From: Saccharothrix saharensis
Lineage (GTDB): Bacteria > Actinomycetota > Actinomycetes > Mycobacteriales > Pseudonocardiaceae
NCBI RefSeq assembly: GCF_006716745.1
Contig: NZ_VFPP01000001.1
Location: forward strand, 992,001 to 1,056,000
DNA length: 64,000 nt
Reading direction: 5' to 3'
Made by a program: the position numbers and the translations under genes. The notes beneath the pieces are model-generated. The model was not told the origin of the DNA. It saw only the letters and a program-made list of their open reading frames with translations, and made no database searches. This document shows, piece by piece, positions 33,744-42,351 of this stretch (positions are counted from its first letter, which is position 1; every line of letters begins with the position of its first letter).

Positions 33744-35288
33744 ATGGTCGCGGGGGATTTCGAGGTGCACCTGACCGGCGCCGTGCAGGACACGCACGCG
33801 TTGGAGGCGTTCGCCTCGCGGCGGGGTGCGAAGTTCACCCACATCCTGCTCAACAGCGGCGAGACACCGTCCCAACCGATGCTGACCGTGCAGGGCAGCG
33901 GCACGCTGGAGGACCTGCACCGCCTCACCGACGCGTGGCGGGCCGACCTGGCGGCGGAAGGGCTGGGCGTGGTCCGCGTCAAGATCGAGGCCGCGCCGTG
34001 GAACGAGGGCGTGCCCGAGTCCGACCTGGACGCCTCCGACGAGCTGTACTTCGAGCACCACGTGAAGGTGCTGCTGCCCTCCGACGACGGCGCGGCGGAC
34101 CGGTTGAGGTGGGCGATCGCCGACACCGGCGCGGCGGTGTCCCGCAACGCCCGGCGACAGCGCGGTCGGCACGAGGAGCGGTTCGTCACGCAGCGGTGCC
34201 GCGGTGTCGGCCGGGCCACCGCCAGAACCAGGCTCGACGCCCTGCTGGCCGCTTTGCGCGACAAGGGTTATGAAGTGCTGGAGGTCGAGGAGGAGTACGT
34301 CGTCCACGACGACGCGCTGCACGTCGACCGCGGGTGGCTGGACCCGGAGCGGTGGGGTGATCGGCACACCGTGCGCGACGACCTGTTCGGCAGCGGGACC
34401 TCCCGGGGGCTCAGCACGCCGGCCACGTTCCGCCCGCTGGCCGCCGACGGGCGCGACATCCGGCAGCGCCCGGTGTTCGACCCGGCGCTCAAGCACTTCG
34501 GCCACGCGTTCCGGGCGGGTGAGCCGGTGTTCGGCGACCCCGCCGACGGCACCCGCTGGTCGGCCGCGCGGCGGGCCGCGATGACGCACGTGCTGGCCGT
34601 CCTGGCCGCCTCGCCGTGGGCCGGGCACCTGGTGCTGCGCGGCAGCGTCGCGCTGCGCGCGTGGCTCGGCGAGGTGGCCCGCGAACCCGGCGACCTGGAC
34701 TTCGTGGTGGTGCCGCGGACCTTCGCCCCGGACGGCCCGGAGGCACGGGCGATGCTGGCGGGCCTGGTCGCGGCCATCGGGGCCGACCCCGGTCCGGGTC
34801 TGCGCGCCGACCAGGTGGTGGCCGAGCACATCTGGACCTACGAACGGGTCCCGGGTCGGCGGCTGGTGTTCCCGTTCGACGTCGCCGGCCTGCCGCAGGG
34901 CGCGGTGCAGGTCGACCTGGTGTTCAACGAGGACCTGCCGGACGCGCCGGTCACCGTCGAGGTCCCGCCGCGGGGCACGCGGGTGCTCGCCGCGTCACCC
35001 GCGCTGTCGCTGGCCTGGAAGCTCCAGTGGCTCGTGACCGACCTGTACCCGCAGGGCAAGGACCTGTACGACGCCGTGCTGCTGGCCGAGCGCACCTCGG
35101 TCCCGCTCGAGCTCGTCCGCGACCTGATCCGCCCCGAACTCGGCGCCGAGGCCGACGGGTTCACCTGGGCGTCCGTGCTCGACCTCGACGTCGACTGGGA
35201 CAACTTCCGCGCCGAGCACCCGGGCGTCGGGGGTGATGCCCGGCCGTGGCTGCGCAGGCTCGCGGACGCGCTGACCGCCGGCGGCTGA
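33744..35288 (+). CDS. Nucleotidyltransferase AbiEii-like protein fused to an unusual N-terminal region
   Basis: Cytosolic protein of 514 aa. The C-terminal part (about 285-510) has the AbiEii/AbiGii nucleotidyltransferase layout: LVLRGSVALRAWLGE with GS, then GDLDFVVV with the D-x-D metal pair, and a late Lys/Asp motif in LAWKLQWLVTDLYPQGKDLYDAVLLAE. The N-terminal 200 residues look like two related alpha/beta units (FEVHLTGAVQ...RVKIEAAPW and YFEHHVKVLL...LEVEEEYVVHD). AbiEii proteins are toxins of type IV toxin-antitoxin systems, but no antitoxin gene adjoins. ATG at 33744 has no clear ribosome site. Toxin, RNA-modifying or housekeeping roles are all open. Confidence 0.7.
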   Translation: MVAGDFEVHLTGAVQDTHALEAFASRRGAKFTHILLNSGETPSQPMLTVQGSGTLEDLHRLTDAWRADLAAEGLGVVRVKIEAAPWNEGVPESDLDASDELYFEHHVKVLLPSDDGAADRLRWAIADTGAAVSRNARRQRGRHEERFVTQRCRGVGRATARTRLDALLAALRDKGYEVLEVEEEYVVHDDALHVDRGWLDPERWGDRHTVRDDLFGSGTSRGLSTPATFRPLAADGRDIRQRPVFDPALKHFGHAFRAGEPVFGDPADGTRWSAARRAAMTHVLAVLAASPWAGHLVLRGSVALRAWLGEVAREPGDLDFVVVPRTFAPDGPEARAMLAGLVAAIGADPGPGLRADQVVAEHIWTYERVPGRRLVFPFDVAGLPQGAVQVDLVFNEDLPDAPVTVEVPPRGTRVLAASPALSLAWKLQWLVTDLYPQGKDLYDAVLLAERTSVPLELVRDLIRPELGAEADGFTWASVLDLDVDWDNFRAEHPGVGGDARPWLRRLADALTAGG

Positions 35289-35312
35289 CGGGGCCGCGAG
35301 CCGACGAGCGCG

Positions 35313-35545
35313 CGCGCCGTTCGTGGCGTCGACCCGACCGTCGAGCGTGGCGAGATCATCGGGCTGCTCGGGCCGAACGGCGCGGCACGACGTGGACGAC
35401 GTGGAAGCGCTCACCGACCGCGTCGCGATCGTCGGGGCGGGTGGGTCGCGTTCGACGGAGACCTCGCGGCGCTGCGGGCCCGTGCCGGCATCCCGGAGGA
35501 GGCCGTGCCGACCTTTCGCGGCGATCCTCGCCGAGAGCATCGGGT
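35313..35545 (+). pseudogene. Decayed ABC-transporter ATPase gene
   Basis: Three short frames read like pieces of one ABC ATPase: VERGEIIGLLGPNGA (start of Walker A) at about 35338-35385, then DDVEALTDRVAIVGAG from about 35395 (the region after the H-loop), then AFDGDLAALRARAGIPEEA from about 35449 in a third frame. The part from Walker A through Walker B is deleted and at least one more frameshift follows. Clear gene debris. Confidence 0.72.
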
Positions 35546-35898
35546 CGGGGCGCTTGAACACCTGGCTGGTCCGGCCGTGCGCCACGCACCCGGCCGCCGC
35601 CCGGCGGGGCTCCGGCCGGCACCCGCGCCGGTTCTCCCCGCGCACCGCCAGGTCGTCCTGGTCCCGTTCCCCCGGTCGCGCTGACCGGTTCCCACCCGGC
35701 CGAGCACCTGCCGGGGCCCACCACCCCGCCCTCGCGCCCGTCGTGCTGGTCGAGTCGTGCTCCCCCACCGCGTTCACGTGGCGACGCGGCCTCCTCCGGT
35801 ACCGGGGCGCGGCACGTAGACCGCCGGACATGGATCGTTCAACGCGGGGAGGTCTCGCGGACAGGGTGGATGATGTCCGGTGACGAAGGAGGTGACCG
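35546..35898. other. Non-coding stretch before the LacI gene
   Basis: About 350 bp between the ABC remnant and the LacI-family gene. It shows no conserved coding pattern. TCGTTCAACG near 35835 resembles half of the GTTCACGTGAAC palindrome found before the alpha-galactosidase and might be an autoregulatory half-site. AAGGAGG precedes the LacI start. Confidence 0.35.
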
Positions 35899-36924
35899 GT
35901 GCCCGCAGGCGCGGATCGGGAACGACGGCGCGTCGGCATCGTGGACGTCGCCGCCGCGGCCGGCGTGTCGCGCCAGACGGTGTCCAACGTCCTCAACGGG
36001 CGCGAGGAGTACTACTCCACCGCGACCTACGAGAAGGTCACCAGCGCCATGCGAGCGTTGGGCTACCGGCCCAACCGCGCCGCGCAGACGTTGCGCTCGC
36101 GCCGCACGGCCCAGATCGGCTACCACATCTTCGGCGAGCAACTGGACCAGGCGCAGGGCTTCACCCTGCGCTTCCTGCAGTCCCTGGTGCGGGCCGCGGC
36201 CGAGGTCGACCACCAGGTCCTGGTGTTCACCCACCGCCGCGACGACCCGCTGGGCGTGTTCAAGGACCTCGTCGCCCGGCACGCCGTGGACGCGATCGTG
36301 CTGTCGGAGTCGACCGTGGACGACGACCGGGCCCGCTTCCTGGCCGACAGCGGCATCCCGTTCGCCTGCTTCGGCCGCCTCGCGCCGGACCTGCCGCAGC
36401 ACTGGGTGGACGTCGACAACACCGCCGGCATGAGCGCGGTGGTGGACGCGCTGGTCGCCGACGGCCACCTGCGGTTCGCCTACCTGGCCGCCGACGGAGA
36501 CCAGTACTGGAAGCTCGACCGGCTCGACGGCGTCGTGCGACGCCTGGCCCACCACGGCGTCCGCCTGCCGAAGTCAGCCATGTTCCGAGGCTCCGACCAG
36601 GGCGTTCGCCGCCGTGCGCGCCAACTGCTGACCGGCAAGAACCCGCCGAGCGCCATCGTGACCGGCAGCGACGCCGTGGCGGCCGCGGTCGTCGGCGTCG
36701 CCCACTCCCTCGGGCTCGGGGTGGGCTCCGACGTGGCCGTCACCGGCTTCGACGGCGGCGCGGTCGGACTGGTGACCGAACCCACCCTGACCAGCGCGCG
36801 CATCCCCGTCGACCGGGTCTCCCGCACCCTGGTCGCCCGCTGCCTGCGGCAGGTCGAGCACGGCCGCGACGACGAGCCCGGGCTCGTGCTGCCCACCGAA
36901 CTGGTGCGCGGCGGCAGCGCCTGA
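35899..36924 (+). CDS. LacI-family transcriptional regulator
   Basis: Sugar-responsive repressor of 341 aa. The helix-turn-helix and hinge span about 12-67 (IVDVAAAAGVSRQTVSNVLNGR, ALGYRPNRAAQTLRSRRT), followed by a periplasmic-binding-protein-like sensor domain (IGYHIFGEQ, VDAIVLSEST, PSAIVTGSDAVAAAVVG, VAVTGFDGG). GTG is preceded by GGAGG. It is immediately upstream of the alpha-galactosidase gene and separated from it by a perfect palindrome, its probable operator. Confidence 0.93.
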   Translation: MPAGADRERRRVGIVDVAAAAGVSRQTVSNVLNGREEYYSTATYEKVTSAMRALGYRPNRAAQTLRSRRTAQIGYHIFGEQLDQAQGFTLRFLQSLVRAAAEVDHQVLVFTHRRDDPLGVFKDLVARHAVDAIVLSESTVDDDRARFLADSGIPFACFGRLAPDLPQHWVDVDNTAGMSAVVDALVADGHLRFAYLAADGDQYWKLDRLDGVVRRLAHHGVRLPKSAMFRGSDQGVRRRARQLLTGKNPPSAIVTGSDAVAAAVVGVAHSLGLGVGSDVAVTGFDGGAVGLVTEPTLTSARIPVDRVSRTLVARCLRQVEHGRDDEPGLVLPTELVRGGSA

Positions 36925-36978
36925 CCACGCTGTTCGGCACTGGACACACCGCCACCCGCCTGCCTACTGTAACGTTCA

Positions 36979-36994
36979 ATGTTCACGTGAACAT
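36979..36994. promoter_or_regulatory. LacI-type operator before the alpha-galactosidase gene
   Basis: ATGTTCACGTGAACAT is a perfect 16-bp palindrome centred on CG, in the promoter region 75 bp upstream of the GH27 start and just downstream of a LacI-family gene. Confidence 0.65.
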
Positions 36995-37045
36995 GTCGTG
37001 ACCCCGTCGAGCCGCCCGACCGGATCACCAGTCCTGACAGGTTCG

Positions 37046-37059
37046 TGTTAGCGATAACA
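37046..37059. promoter_or_regulatory. Second LacI-type operator near the alpha-galactosidase start
   Basis: TGTTAGCGATAACA is a near-palindrome 9 bp before the GH27 ATG. It resembles the sites at 46534-46547 and 49598-49611 (consensus about TGTTAACGATAACA), suggesting a second regulator. Confidence 0.5.
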
Positions 37060-37068
37060 GGAGAGGCA

Positions 37069-38721
37069 ATGACGCCCACTCTTTCGCGGAAGCGGCTCCC
37101 GGTCCTGGTCACGATCGCCGCGGCGCTCGCGGCGATCGTGACCGCCGCGCCCCCGGCAGCCGACCACGCCGCCGCCGCGCCCGGCAGTCCCGCGGTGACA
37201 CCCCCGATGGGGTGGAACTCGTGGAACTCGTTCGGCTGCAACATCAACGAAGGCATGATCCGCCAAGCCGCCGACGCCATGGTGAACTCGGGGATGCGCG
37301 CGGCCGGCTACCAGTACGTCGTGGTCGACGACTGCTGGTACGAGCCGCAGCGCGACGCCCAGGGCAACCTGCGGGCCAGTGCCTCCCGGTTCCCCGGCGG
37401 GATGAAGGCGCTGGGCGACTACATCCACGGCAAGGGGCTGAAGTTCGGCATCTACATGGCCCCGACCGACCGCACGTGCGCCCAGCGCGTGGGCACCTAC
37501 CCGGGCTCGACCGGCAGCGGCGGGCGCGAGGCGCAGGACGCCCGGACGTTCGCGTCCTGGGGCGTGGACTACCTCAAGTACGACTGGTGCAACCCGTGGG
37601 GCACCCGCGACGAGCAGATCACCCGGTTCACCGCCATGCGCGACGCGCTGCGCGCGACCGGCCGCCCGATCGTCTACAGCATCAACCCCAACAGCCTGCA
37701 CGCCATCACGGGCGACAAGTACAACTGGGGCGAGGTCGCCGACCTCTGGCGGACGACCGAGGACCTGCTGGACATCTGGCAGAACGGCAACACCAACAGC
37801 TACCCCATGGGCGTCGGCAACGTCGTGGACGTCACCGCTCCCCTGGCCGCACAAGCCGGCCCGGGGCACTGGAACGACCCCGACATGCTCGTCGTCGGCC
37901 GCCCCGGGCTCACCCTCACCGAGTCCCGGTCGCACTTCGCGCTGTGGTCGCTGATGGCCGCGCCCCTCATGGCGGGCAACGACATCCGCACGATGTCGGC
38001 CGACGTCAGCGCGATCCTGCGCAACCCGCGCCTGATCGCGGTCAACCAGGACCAGCTCGGTGTGGGCGGTCGACGGGTGCGCGACGACGGCAACACCGAG
38101 GTGTTCGCCAAGCCGTTGAGCGACGGCTCGGTGGCCGTGGGCCTGTTCAACCGGGGCAGCGGCACGACCACCATCTCCGCCACGGCCGCCCAGCTCGGAT
38201 TGTCCGGTGGCTCGTTCACCCTCACCGACCTGTGGAGCGGGGCGACCAGCTCGTCCGGCGGCACGATCTCGGCGAGCGTGCCGGCGCACGGCGTCGCGGC
38301 GTTCCGGGTCAGCGGCGGCAGCCCTCTCGCCGCCACCACCGGCAGGCTGCGCGGCGCGGGCTCGGGCCGCTGCGTCGACGTGGACAACGCCTCCACCGCA
38401 CCCGGGGCCGCCACCCTGCTCTGGGACTGCCACACCGCCGCCAACCAGCTGTGGACCACGTGGGCGGGCGGGGAGATCCGCGTGTTCGGGAACATGTGCC
38501 TGGACGCCGACAACCAGGGCACCGCCAACGGCACCCGCGTGATCACCTGGTCGTGCAACGGCCAGGCCAACCAGCGGTGGACGCTCAACTCCGACGGTTC
38601 CATCCGCAACGCCCACGCCGGGCTGTGCCTCGACGCCGACCAGGCGGGTACCGCCAACGGCACCCGGCTGATCCTGTGGACCTGCAACGGCCAGGCCAAC
38701 CAGAGGTGGAGCCGCGCCTGA
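37069..38721 (+). CDS. Secreted GH27 alpha-galactosidase with CBM13 ricin-type domain
   Basis: Exported glycosidase of 550 aa releasing terminal alpha-galactose (or beta-L-arabinopyranose) from plant galactans and galactomannans. The signal peptide is about 1-38. The GH27 barrel spans about 42-320: PPMGWNSWNSFGC, YLKYDWC with the nucleophile Asp, and GHWNDPDMLVVG with the acid/base Asp. A beta-sandwich follows (about 325-420), then a ricin-B-like CBM13 (about 424-550) with repeated CLDAD and QxW motifs (ANQLWT, ANQRWT, ANQRWS). ATG has AGGAGAGG upstream. It sits between two LacI-type sites and a terminator palindrome. Confidence 0.95.
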   Translation: MTPTLSRKRLPVLVTIAAALAAIVTAAPPAADHAAAAPGSPAVTPPMGWNSWNSFGCNINEGMIRQAADAMVNSGMRAAGYQYVVVDDCWYEPQRDAQGNLRASASRFPGGMKALGDYIHGKGLKFGIYMAPTDRTCAQRVGTYPGSTGSGGREAQDARTFASWGVDYLKYDWCNPWGTRDEQITRFTAMRDALRATGRPIVYSINPNSLHAITGDKYNWGEVADLWRTTEDLLDIWQNGNTNSYPMGVGNVVDVTAPLAAQAGPGHWNDPDMLVVGRPGLTLTESRSHFALWSLMAAPLMAGNDIRTMSADVSAILRNPRLIAVNQDQLGVGGRRVRDDGNTEVFAKPLSDGSVAVGLFNRGSGTTTISATAAQLGLSGGSFTLTDLWSGATSSSGGTISASVPAHGVAAFRVSGGSPLAATTGRLRGAGSGRCVDVDNASTAPGAATLLWDCHTAANQLWTTWAGGEIRVFGNMCLDADNQGTANGTRVITWSCNGQANQRWTLNSDGSIRNAHAGLCLDADQAGTANGTRLILWTCNGQANQRWSRA

Positions 38722-38727
38722 CCGCAC

Positions 38728-38759
38728 CGCCCCGGTCGGGTGCGCACCCGACCGGGGCG
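38728..38759. terminator. Perfect 32-bp palindromic terminator
   Basis: Arms 38728-38743 and 38744-38759 are exact inverted repeats without a spacer, lying between the convergent GH27 and GH39-like genes. Confidence 0.75.
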
Positions 38760-38769
38760 ATCACCGCGG

Positions 38770-40596
38770 TCAGAAGCCCCAGAGCCGCCAGGTCTGGTTG
38801 AGCGGGCCGCCCTGGTCGACGGGGTTGCAGGTCCACTGGTGCACCGGGGCGCGTGCCGCCGTCGAGATCGAGCTGACGTCGACGCACTTGCCGCTGTGCC
38901 GGGCCACGAGCTGGAAGTCGTGGGCGTCGTTGCCCGAGTAGGTGACCTTGCGCGGGGTGAACTGCTGGTTCACCCCGCCGGTGCAGCTCCACTGCTGCAC
39001 GGCCGCGCCGTCGGCCGTGGACGACGCGTTGACGTCGAGGCACTTGCCGGTCTGCTGGTTGACGACGGTGTAGGTGTTGGCCGCGCCGGTGACCGGGCGG
39101 AAGTCCCACAGCTGCTGGTCGCCGCCCTCGCAGGGGAACTGCTGCTGGCGGTTGCCGTCGGCGGTGCCGAGGTTCGCGTTGTCCAGGCACTGCTGCGAGT
39201 GCTGCGCGACGGCCACGGACGCGACACCCCTGCTCGACGGCGGCAGCACCGTGATGGTGAACGCGTCGTCGGCGTTGGTGTGCGGGAGGTTGACCGTCGT
39301 GGCGTCGCCGGACAGCGTCACGACGGCGTTCTGGATCGTGATCGGCCCCTGGACCGCGCCGCCCCCGTTGTGCGGGATGCGCTGGGCGACCACCCGCACC
39401 TGGTTGTTCTGCACGATGCCGCTCGTGGCGTCGAGCCGCCGGAGCCGGACGGCGATGGTGCCCGTGGTGCCGCCGCCCCCGACGAGGACCTTCGCGACAC
39501 CGGTCGCCTTGGTGGCGAACGCGTCGTAAGCGGGGCTGGGCGTGACGGAGGCGATCTGACCGGTCTGCGAGCCGTAGAAGCGGTAGACCCACCACTCGCC
39601 CTTGGGCTGGTGCACGCCGGCCGAGGTGCGGACGAGCAGGTTGCCCAGGTCGTTGTGCAGGTTCCCGGCGCTGGCCCAGTTGGCGCGCAGGCCGTCGGCC
39701 CCGGCCCGTTCCAGGCGGGCGATGTACCAGGACCCGTCGCCGGGGTTCTGCTCGTTCGTCGCGCCGTACTCGTTGATCTGGTACGGCCGCGGGTGCGGGA
39801 TGCCGCGCGCGTCCAGCGTGGCGTTGGCGGTCGCCACGTTGGCCACCGGGTCGCCGGGCAGCGAGTGCCAGCTGATGATGTCCGGCACGGTGCCGGTGGC
39901 CTTGACGTGGTCCAGGTACTGGGTCCACCACCCGCCGGAGGACGGCACGCACGCGCAGCTCGGGCCGACGATCAGCTGCTGCGGGAACGCGGCCCGGACC
40001 CGGTGGTAGGTGCGCCGCCAGAGCTCGAAGTACTGCGCCTGCGGCCGGTTCCAGAACAGGGTGATGTTCGGCTCGTTCCACAGGTCCCACTGCACCGGGG
40101 CGCCGGTGGCGCGCACGTCGTCGATCAAGCGGGTGAGGAAGTTGTCGTAGTCGGTCCAGTTCCCGTTGTCGCCGGGGAACCTCGCGATCGGGTAGCCGTC
40201 GGCGCCCCACAGGTCGTGCACGAGGAGCACGAACTCGCCGCCCAGGGACCGGGTGCGCAGCAACTGGGCGCGGGTGGAGTTCCACCGGCGGTCGTACCTG
40301 CCCGCGATCCAGCCGCCGGGGCCGTCGAGCTGGGCGCCGCCGGCGCGCATGTACCGGAACTTCACGTCGCGGTAGAAGTGGTCCGCCGGACCGGCCGCGT
40401 CCTCGGTCATGCCGTAGATCCAGCCGGACGCCCGGTAGGTCGGGGAACCGCCGGCGACGGAGAAGTCGACGGAGATCGACTCGTCACCGGCTCGGGCGGC
40501 CGGTGCCGGTCCGACCGCGGCCGACAACGCGGAGGCGAGGACCGCGAGGACCGGGACGAAGCGGCGGCCTCGCCGTCGTGCGGGGATGGGTGGCAC
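38770..40596 (-). CDS. Secreted GH39-like glycoside hydrolase with ricin-type CBM13
   Basis: Exported clan GH-A enzyme of 608 aa. The signal peptide ends near residue 35 (ARAGDE). The catalytic barrel shows WDLWNEPNITLFW with the acid/base Glu and YQINEYGA with the candidate nucleophile Glu, as in beta-xylosidase-like GH39 proteins. A beta-sandwich follows, and the C-terminal 140 residues form a CBM13 trefoil (QCLDN, KCLDVNASS, KCVDVSS, QQLWDF). GTG start with GGAG upstream. Last gene of the sugar ABC operon. The exact linkage cleaved is not predictable; xylo- or arabino-oligosaccharides are plausible. Confidence 0.8.
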   Translation of the reverse strand: MPPIPARRRGRRFVPVLAVLASALSAAVGPAPAARAGDESISVDFSVAGGSPTYRASGWIYGMTEDAAGPADHFYRDVKFRYMRAGGAQLDGPGGWIAGRYDRRWNSTRAQLLRTRSLGGEFVLLVHDLWGADGYPIARFPGDNGNWTDYDNFLTRLIDDVRATGAPVQWDLWNEPNITLFWNRPQAQYFELWRRTYHRVRAAFPQQLIVGPSCACVPSSGGWWTQYLDHVKATGTVPDIISWHSLPGDPVANVATANATLDARGIPHPRPYQINEYGATNEQNPGDGSWYIARLERAGADGLRANWASAGNLHNDLGNLLVRTSAGVHQPKGEWWVYRFYGSQTGQIASVTPSPAYDAFATKATGVAKVLVGGGGTTGTIAVRLRRLDATSGIVQNNQVRVVAQRIPHNGGGAVQGPITIQNAVVTLSGDATTVNLPHTNADDAFTITVLPPSSRGVASVAVAQHSQQCLDNANLGTADGNRQQQFPCEGGDQQLWDFRPVTGAANTYTVVNQQTGKCLDVNASSTADGAAVQQWSCTGGVNQQFTPRKVTYSGNDAHDFQLVARHSGKCVDVSSISTAARAPVHQWTCNPVDQGGPLNQTWRLWGF

Positions 40597-40610
40597 GGGT
40601 GACTCCTTCG

Positions 40611-42341
40611 TCAGAGAGGACGGGTGTGCACGGGCTCCGCGGCGGCCCGACGCGCCTCGGCGTCGGCGGCGAGCAGCAGGTAGGCGGCGGCGGTCCAGGT
40701 GTAGGCGCGGTCGCGCAGCCCTTCGCCGGTCCGGGCGTCGAAGTTCTCGGCGAAGCCGCTCTTCTCGCAGGTGGCGCGGAAGCGGGCGCTGACCCGGTCG
40801 GCGAGGTCGACCGCGCCTCCCCGGCGCAGGCCGTCCTCGATGAGCACGGTCGACGGGGCCCACACCGGCCCGCGCCAGTAGCCGTCGGCCTCGTAGTGGG
40901 GCGAGTCGGGCCGTTCCGTGGCCGGGCCGACGGCGGTCAGGTGCCGGGCGACGCCCTCGGCGAGCTTCGCGTGCACGTCCGGGGGCAGGGCCGTGCCGAG
41001 GATGACGGGCATGAGGTCGAGCAGGCTCGCCGTGGTGCGGGTAGTGCCGTCGAGCGCGCGGCTGGTGAACGCCGTCCCGTCCCACAACGTCGTCAGCATG
41101 GCGTCGAGCACGGCCGCGGCTCGCCGGTCCCACCGCGTCGCGGCGGCCGCGTCGCCGAGGTCGCGAGCCAGCCGCGCCAGCTCACCCGACTGCACCACGA
41201 GGAAGGCGGCGAGGTCGGCGGACTGGACGAGCCGGCGCCCGTCGAACACGGTGGCGTTGTCCCAGCCGCTGTCGTTGCCGTGCTCGTAGTGCGGCAACAC
41301 CTCGCCCGGGGCGCGGCGGTGGTCGAGCCAGAACGTCGTCCACGCCGCCAACCGCCGGTAGAGCAGCGGCAGGTCGGCGGCCGGGAGTCCGCCGGGCAGC
41401 TTCGCGCGCAGCCTGCCGACCGCCCAGCCGTGGACGGGTGGCTTCACGAAGTTGTGCAGCACTTCGGCGTGGGTGATCGAGTCGGGCAGCGCGCCTTGCG
41501 GGGTCTGGTGGTCGAACACGACCTGGAGCTGGTCCCACGCCAGGTCGGGCACGCCGGGCGCGAGGGCGAGCGCGTTGAAGCAGTGGTCCCAGCTCCAGAC
41601 CTTGTCCATCCAGTTCTTCGACATCAGCACCGCGGGGCGGCCGAGGAACCCGGCCGGGCTCACCGCGGCCGACCACAGCACGTAGCAGGCCAGTTCGGCG
41701 GCCGGGGTGCGGTCGGTGCGCCAGGGCGCGACACGGTCGGTGAACTGCTCGAAGGACCGCCGGGAGGAGGCCACGACGTCGGCGAACGCCGCCGCGGTGG
41801 TGAACCGTTCGCGGGCGGTCGTCAGCTCCTCCACCACGAGTTCCCACCGGCCGCCGTCACCGCCGACGACGACCGCCCGTTCCGCCGTGCCGAGGGCGGA
41901 AGCCCCTCGCACGTCCTCGTGGCCGGTCAACACCGTGACCCGGTAGCGGTGTCCGGTCTCGTAGGAGGTGAAGACGTACGACGACGTGACCGGGTCGTGG
42001 AAGAAGAACGTGCCGGTGAAGGGGGTCAGGGTGTCGTCCGCGGCGGCGATGCGCAGGCCGAGCCCGGTGCCCGAGACCCGGAGCGCGGTGGGCGATTCGA
42101 ACGCCGCCGCGACCCGTGCCCGTCCCGCGCTCCAGGTGAGCAGCGCGGCGTTCGCGCGCACCTCGGTCGTCACGCGGTCGCCGGCCGACACGGGCGTCAA
42201 GGACAGCACCGCGTGCATGCCGTTGCGGTGGGACACGAGGTGCAGGTCGTCGGCGTACGCGGCGAGGCCCACGACCGCGGAGAGGCCGAACCACGCCCCC
42301 GGATGGCTGAACGGGATCTCCCGCACCGAGAAGTCGTCCAC
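40611..42341 (-). CDS. Intracellular GH63-like (MGH1-type) glucosidase/trehalase-like glycosidase
   Basis: Cytosolic (no signal) 576-aa enzyme with an N-terminal beta-sandwich (about 1-200) and a C-terminal (alpha/alpha)6 barrel. KNWMDKVWSWDHCFNALAL, HYEHGNDSGWDNATVFDG and YWRGPVWAPSTVLIEDGL are hallmark segments of the GH37/GH63 clan; the Asp in DSGWDN and a downstream Glu are the likely catalytic pair. It would hydrolyse the oligosaccharide brought in by the adjoining ABC importer. GTG start 10 bp after the permease stop, with AAGGGA upstream. Confidence 0.85.
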   Translation of the reverse strand: MDDFSVREIPFSHPGAWFGLSAVVGLAAYADDLHLVSHRNGMHAVLSLTPVSAGDRVTTEVRANAALLTWSAGRARVAAAFESPTALRVSGTGLGLRIAAADDTLTPFTGTFFFHDPVTSSYVFTSYETGHRYRVTVLTGHEDVRGASALGTAERAVVVGGDGGRWELVVEELTTARERFTTAAAFADVVASSRRSFEQFTDRVAPWRTDRTPAAELACYVLWSAAVSPAGFLGRPAVLMSKNWMDKVWSWDHCFNALALAPGVPDLAWDQLQVVFDHQTPQGALPDSITHAEVLHNFVKPPVHGWAVGRLRAKLPGGLPAADLPLLYRRLAAWTTFWLDHRRAPGEVLPHYEHGNDSGWDNATVFDGRRLVQSADLAAFLVVQSGELARLARDLGDAAAATRWDRRAAAVLDAMLTTLWDGTAFTSRALDGTTRTTASLLDLMPVILGTALPPDVHAKLAEGVARHLTAVGPATERPDSPHYEADGYWRGPVWAPSTVLIEDGLRRGGAVDLADRVSARFRATCEKSGFAENFDARTGEGLRDRAYTWTAAAYLLLAADAEARRAAAEPVHTRPL

Positions 42342-42351
42342 CGCGATCCCT

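Noticed and set aside
38728..38759. Long perfect palindromes as integration sites or origins
   Set aside because: This one and those at 18292, 29395, 52129 and 27745 all lie between convergent genes, which fits terminators.
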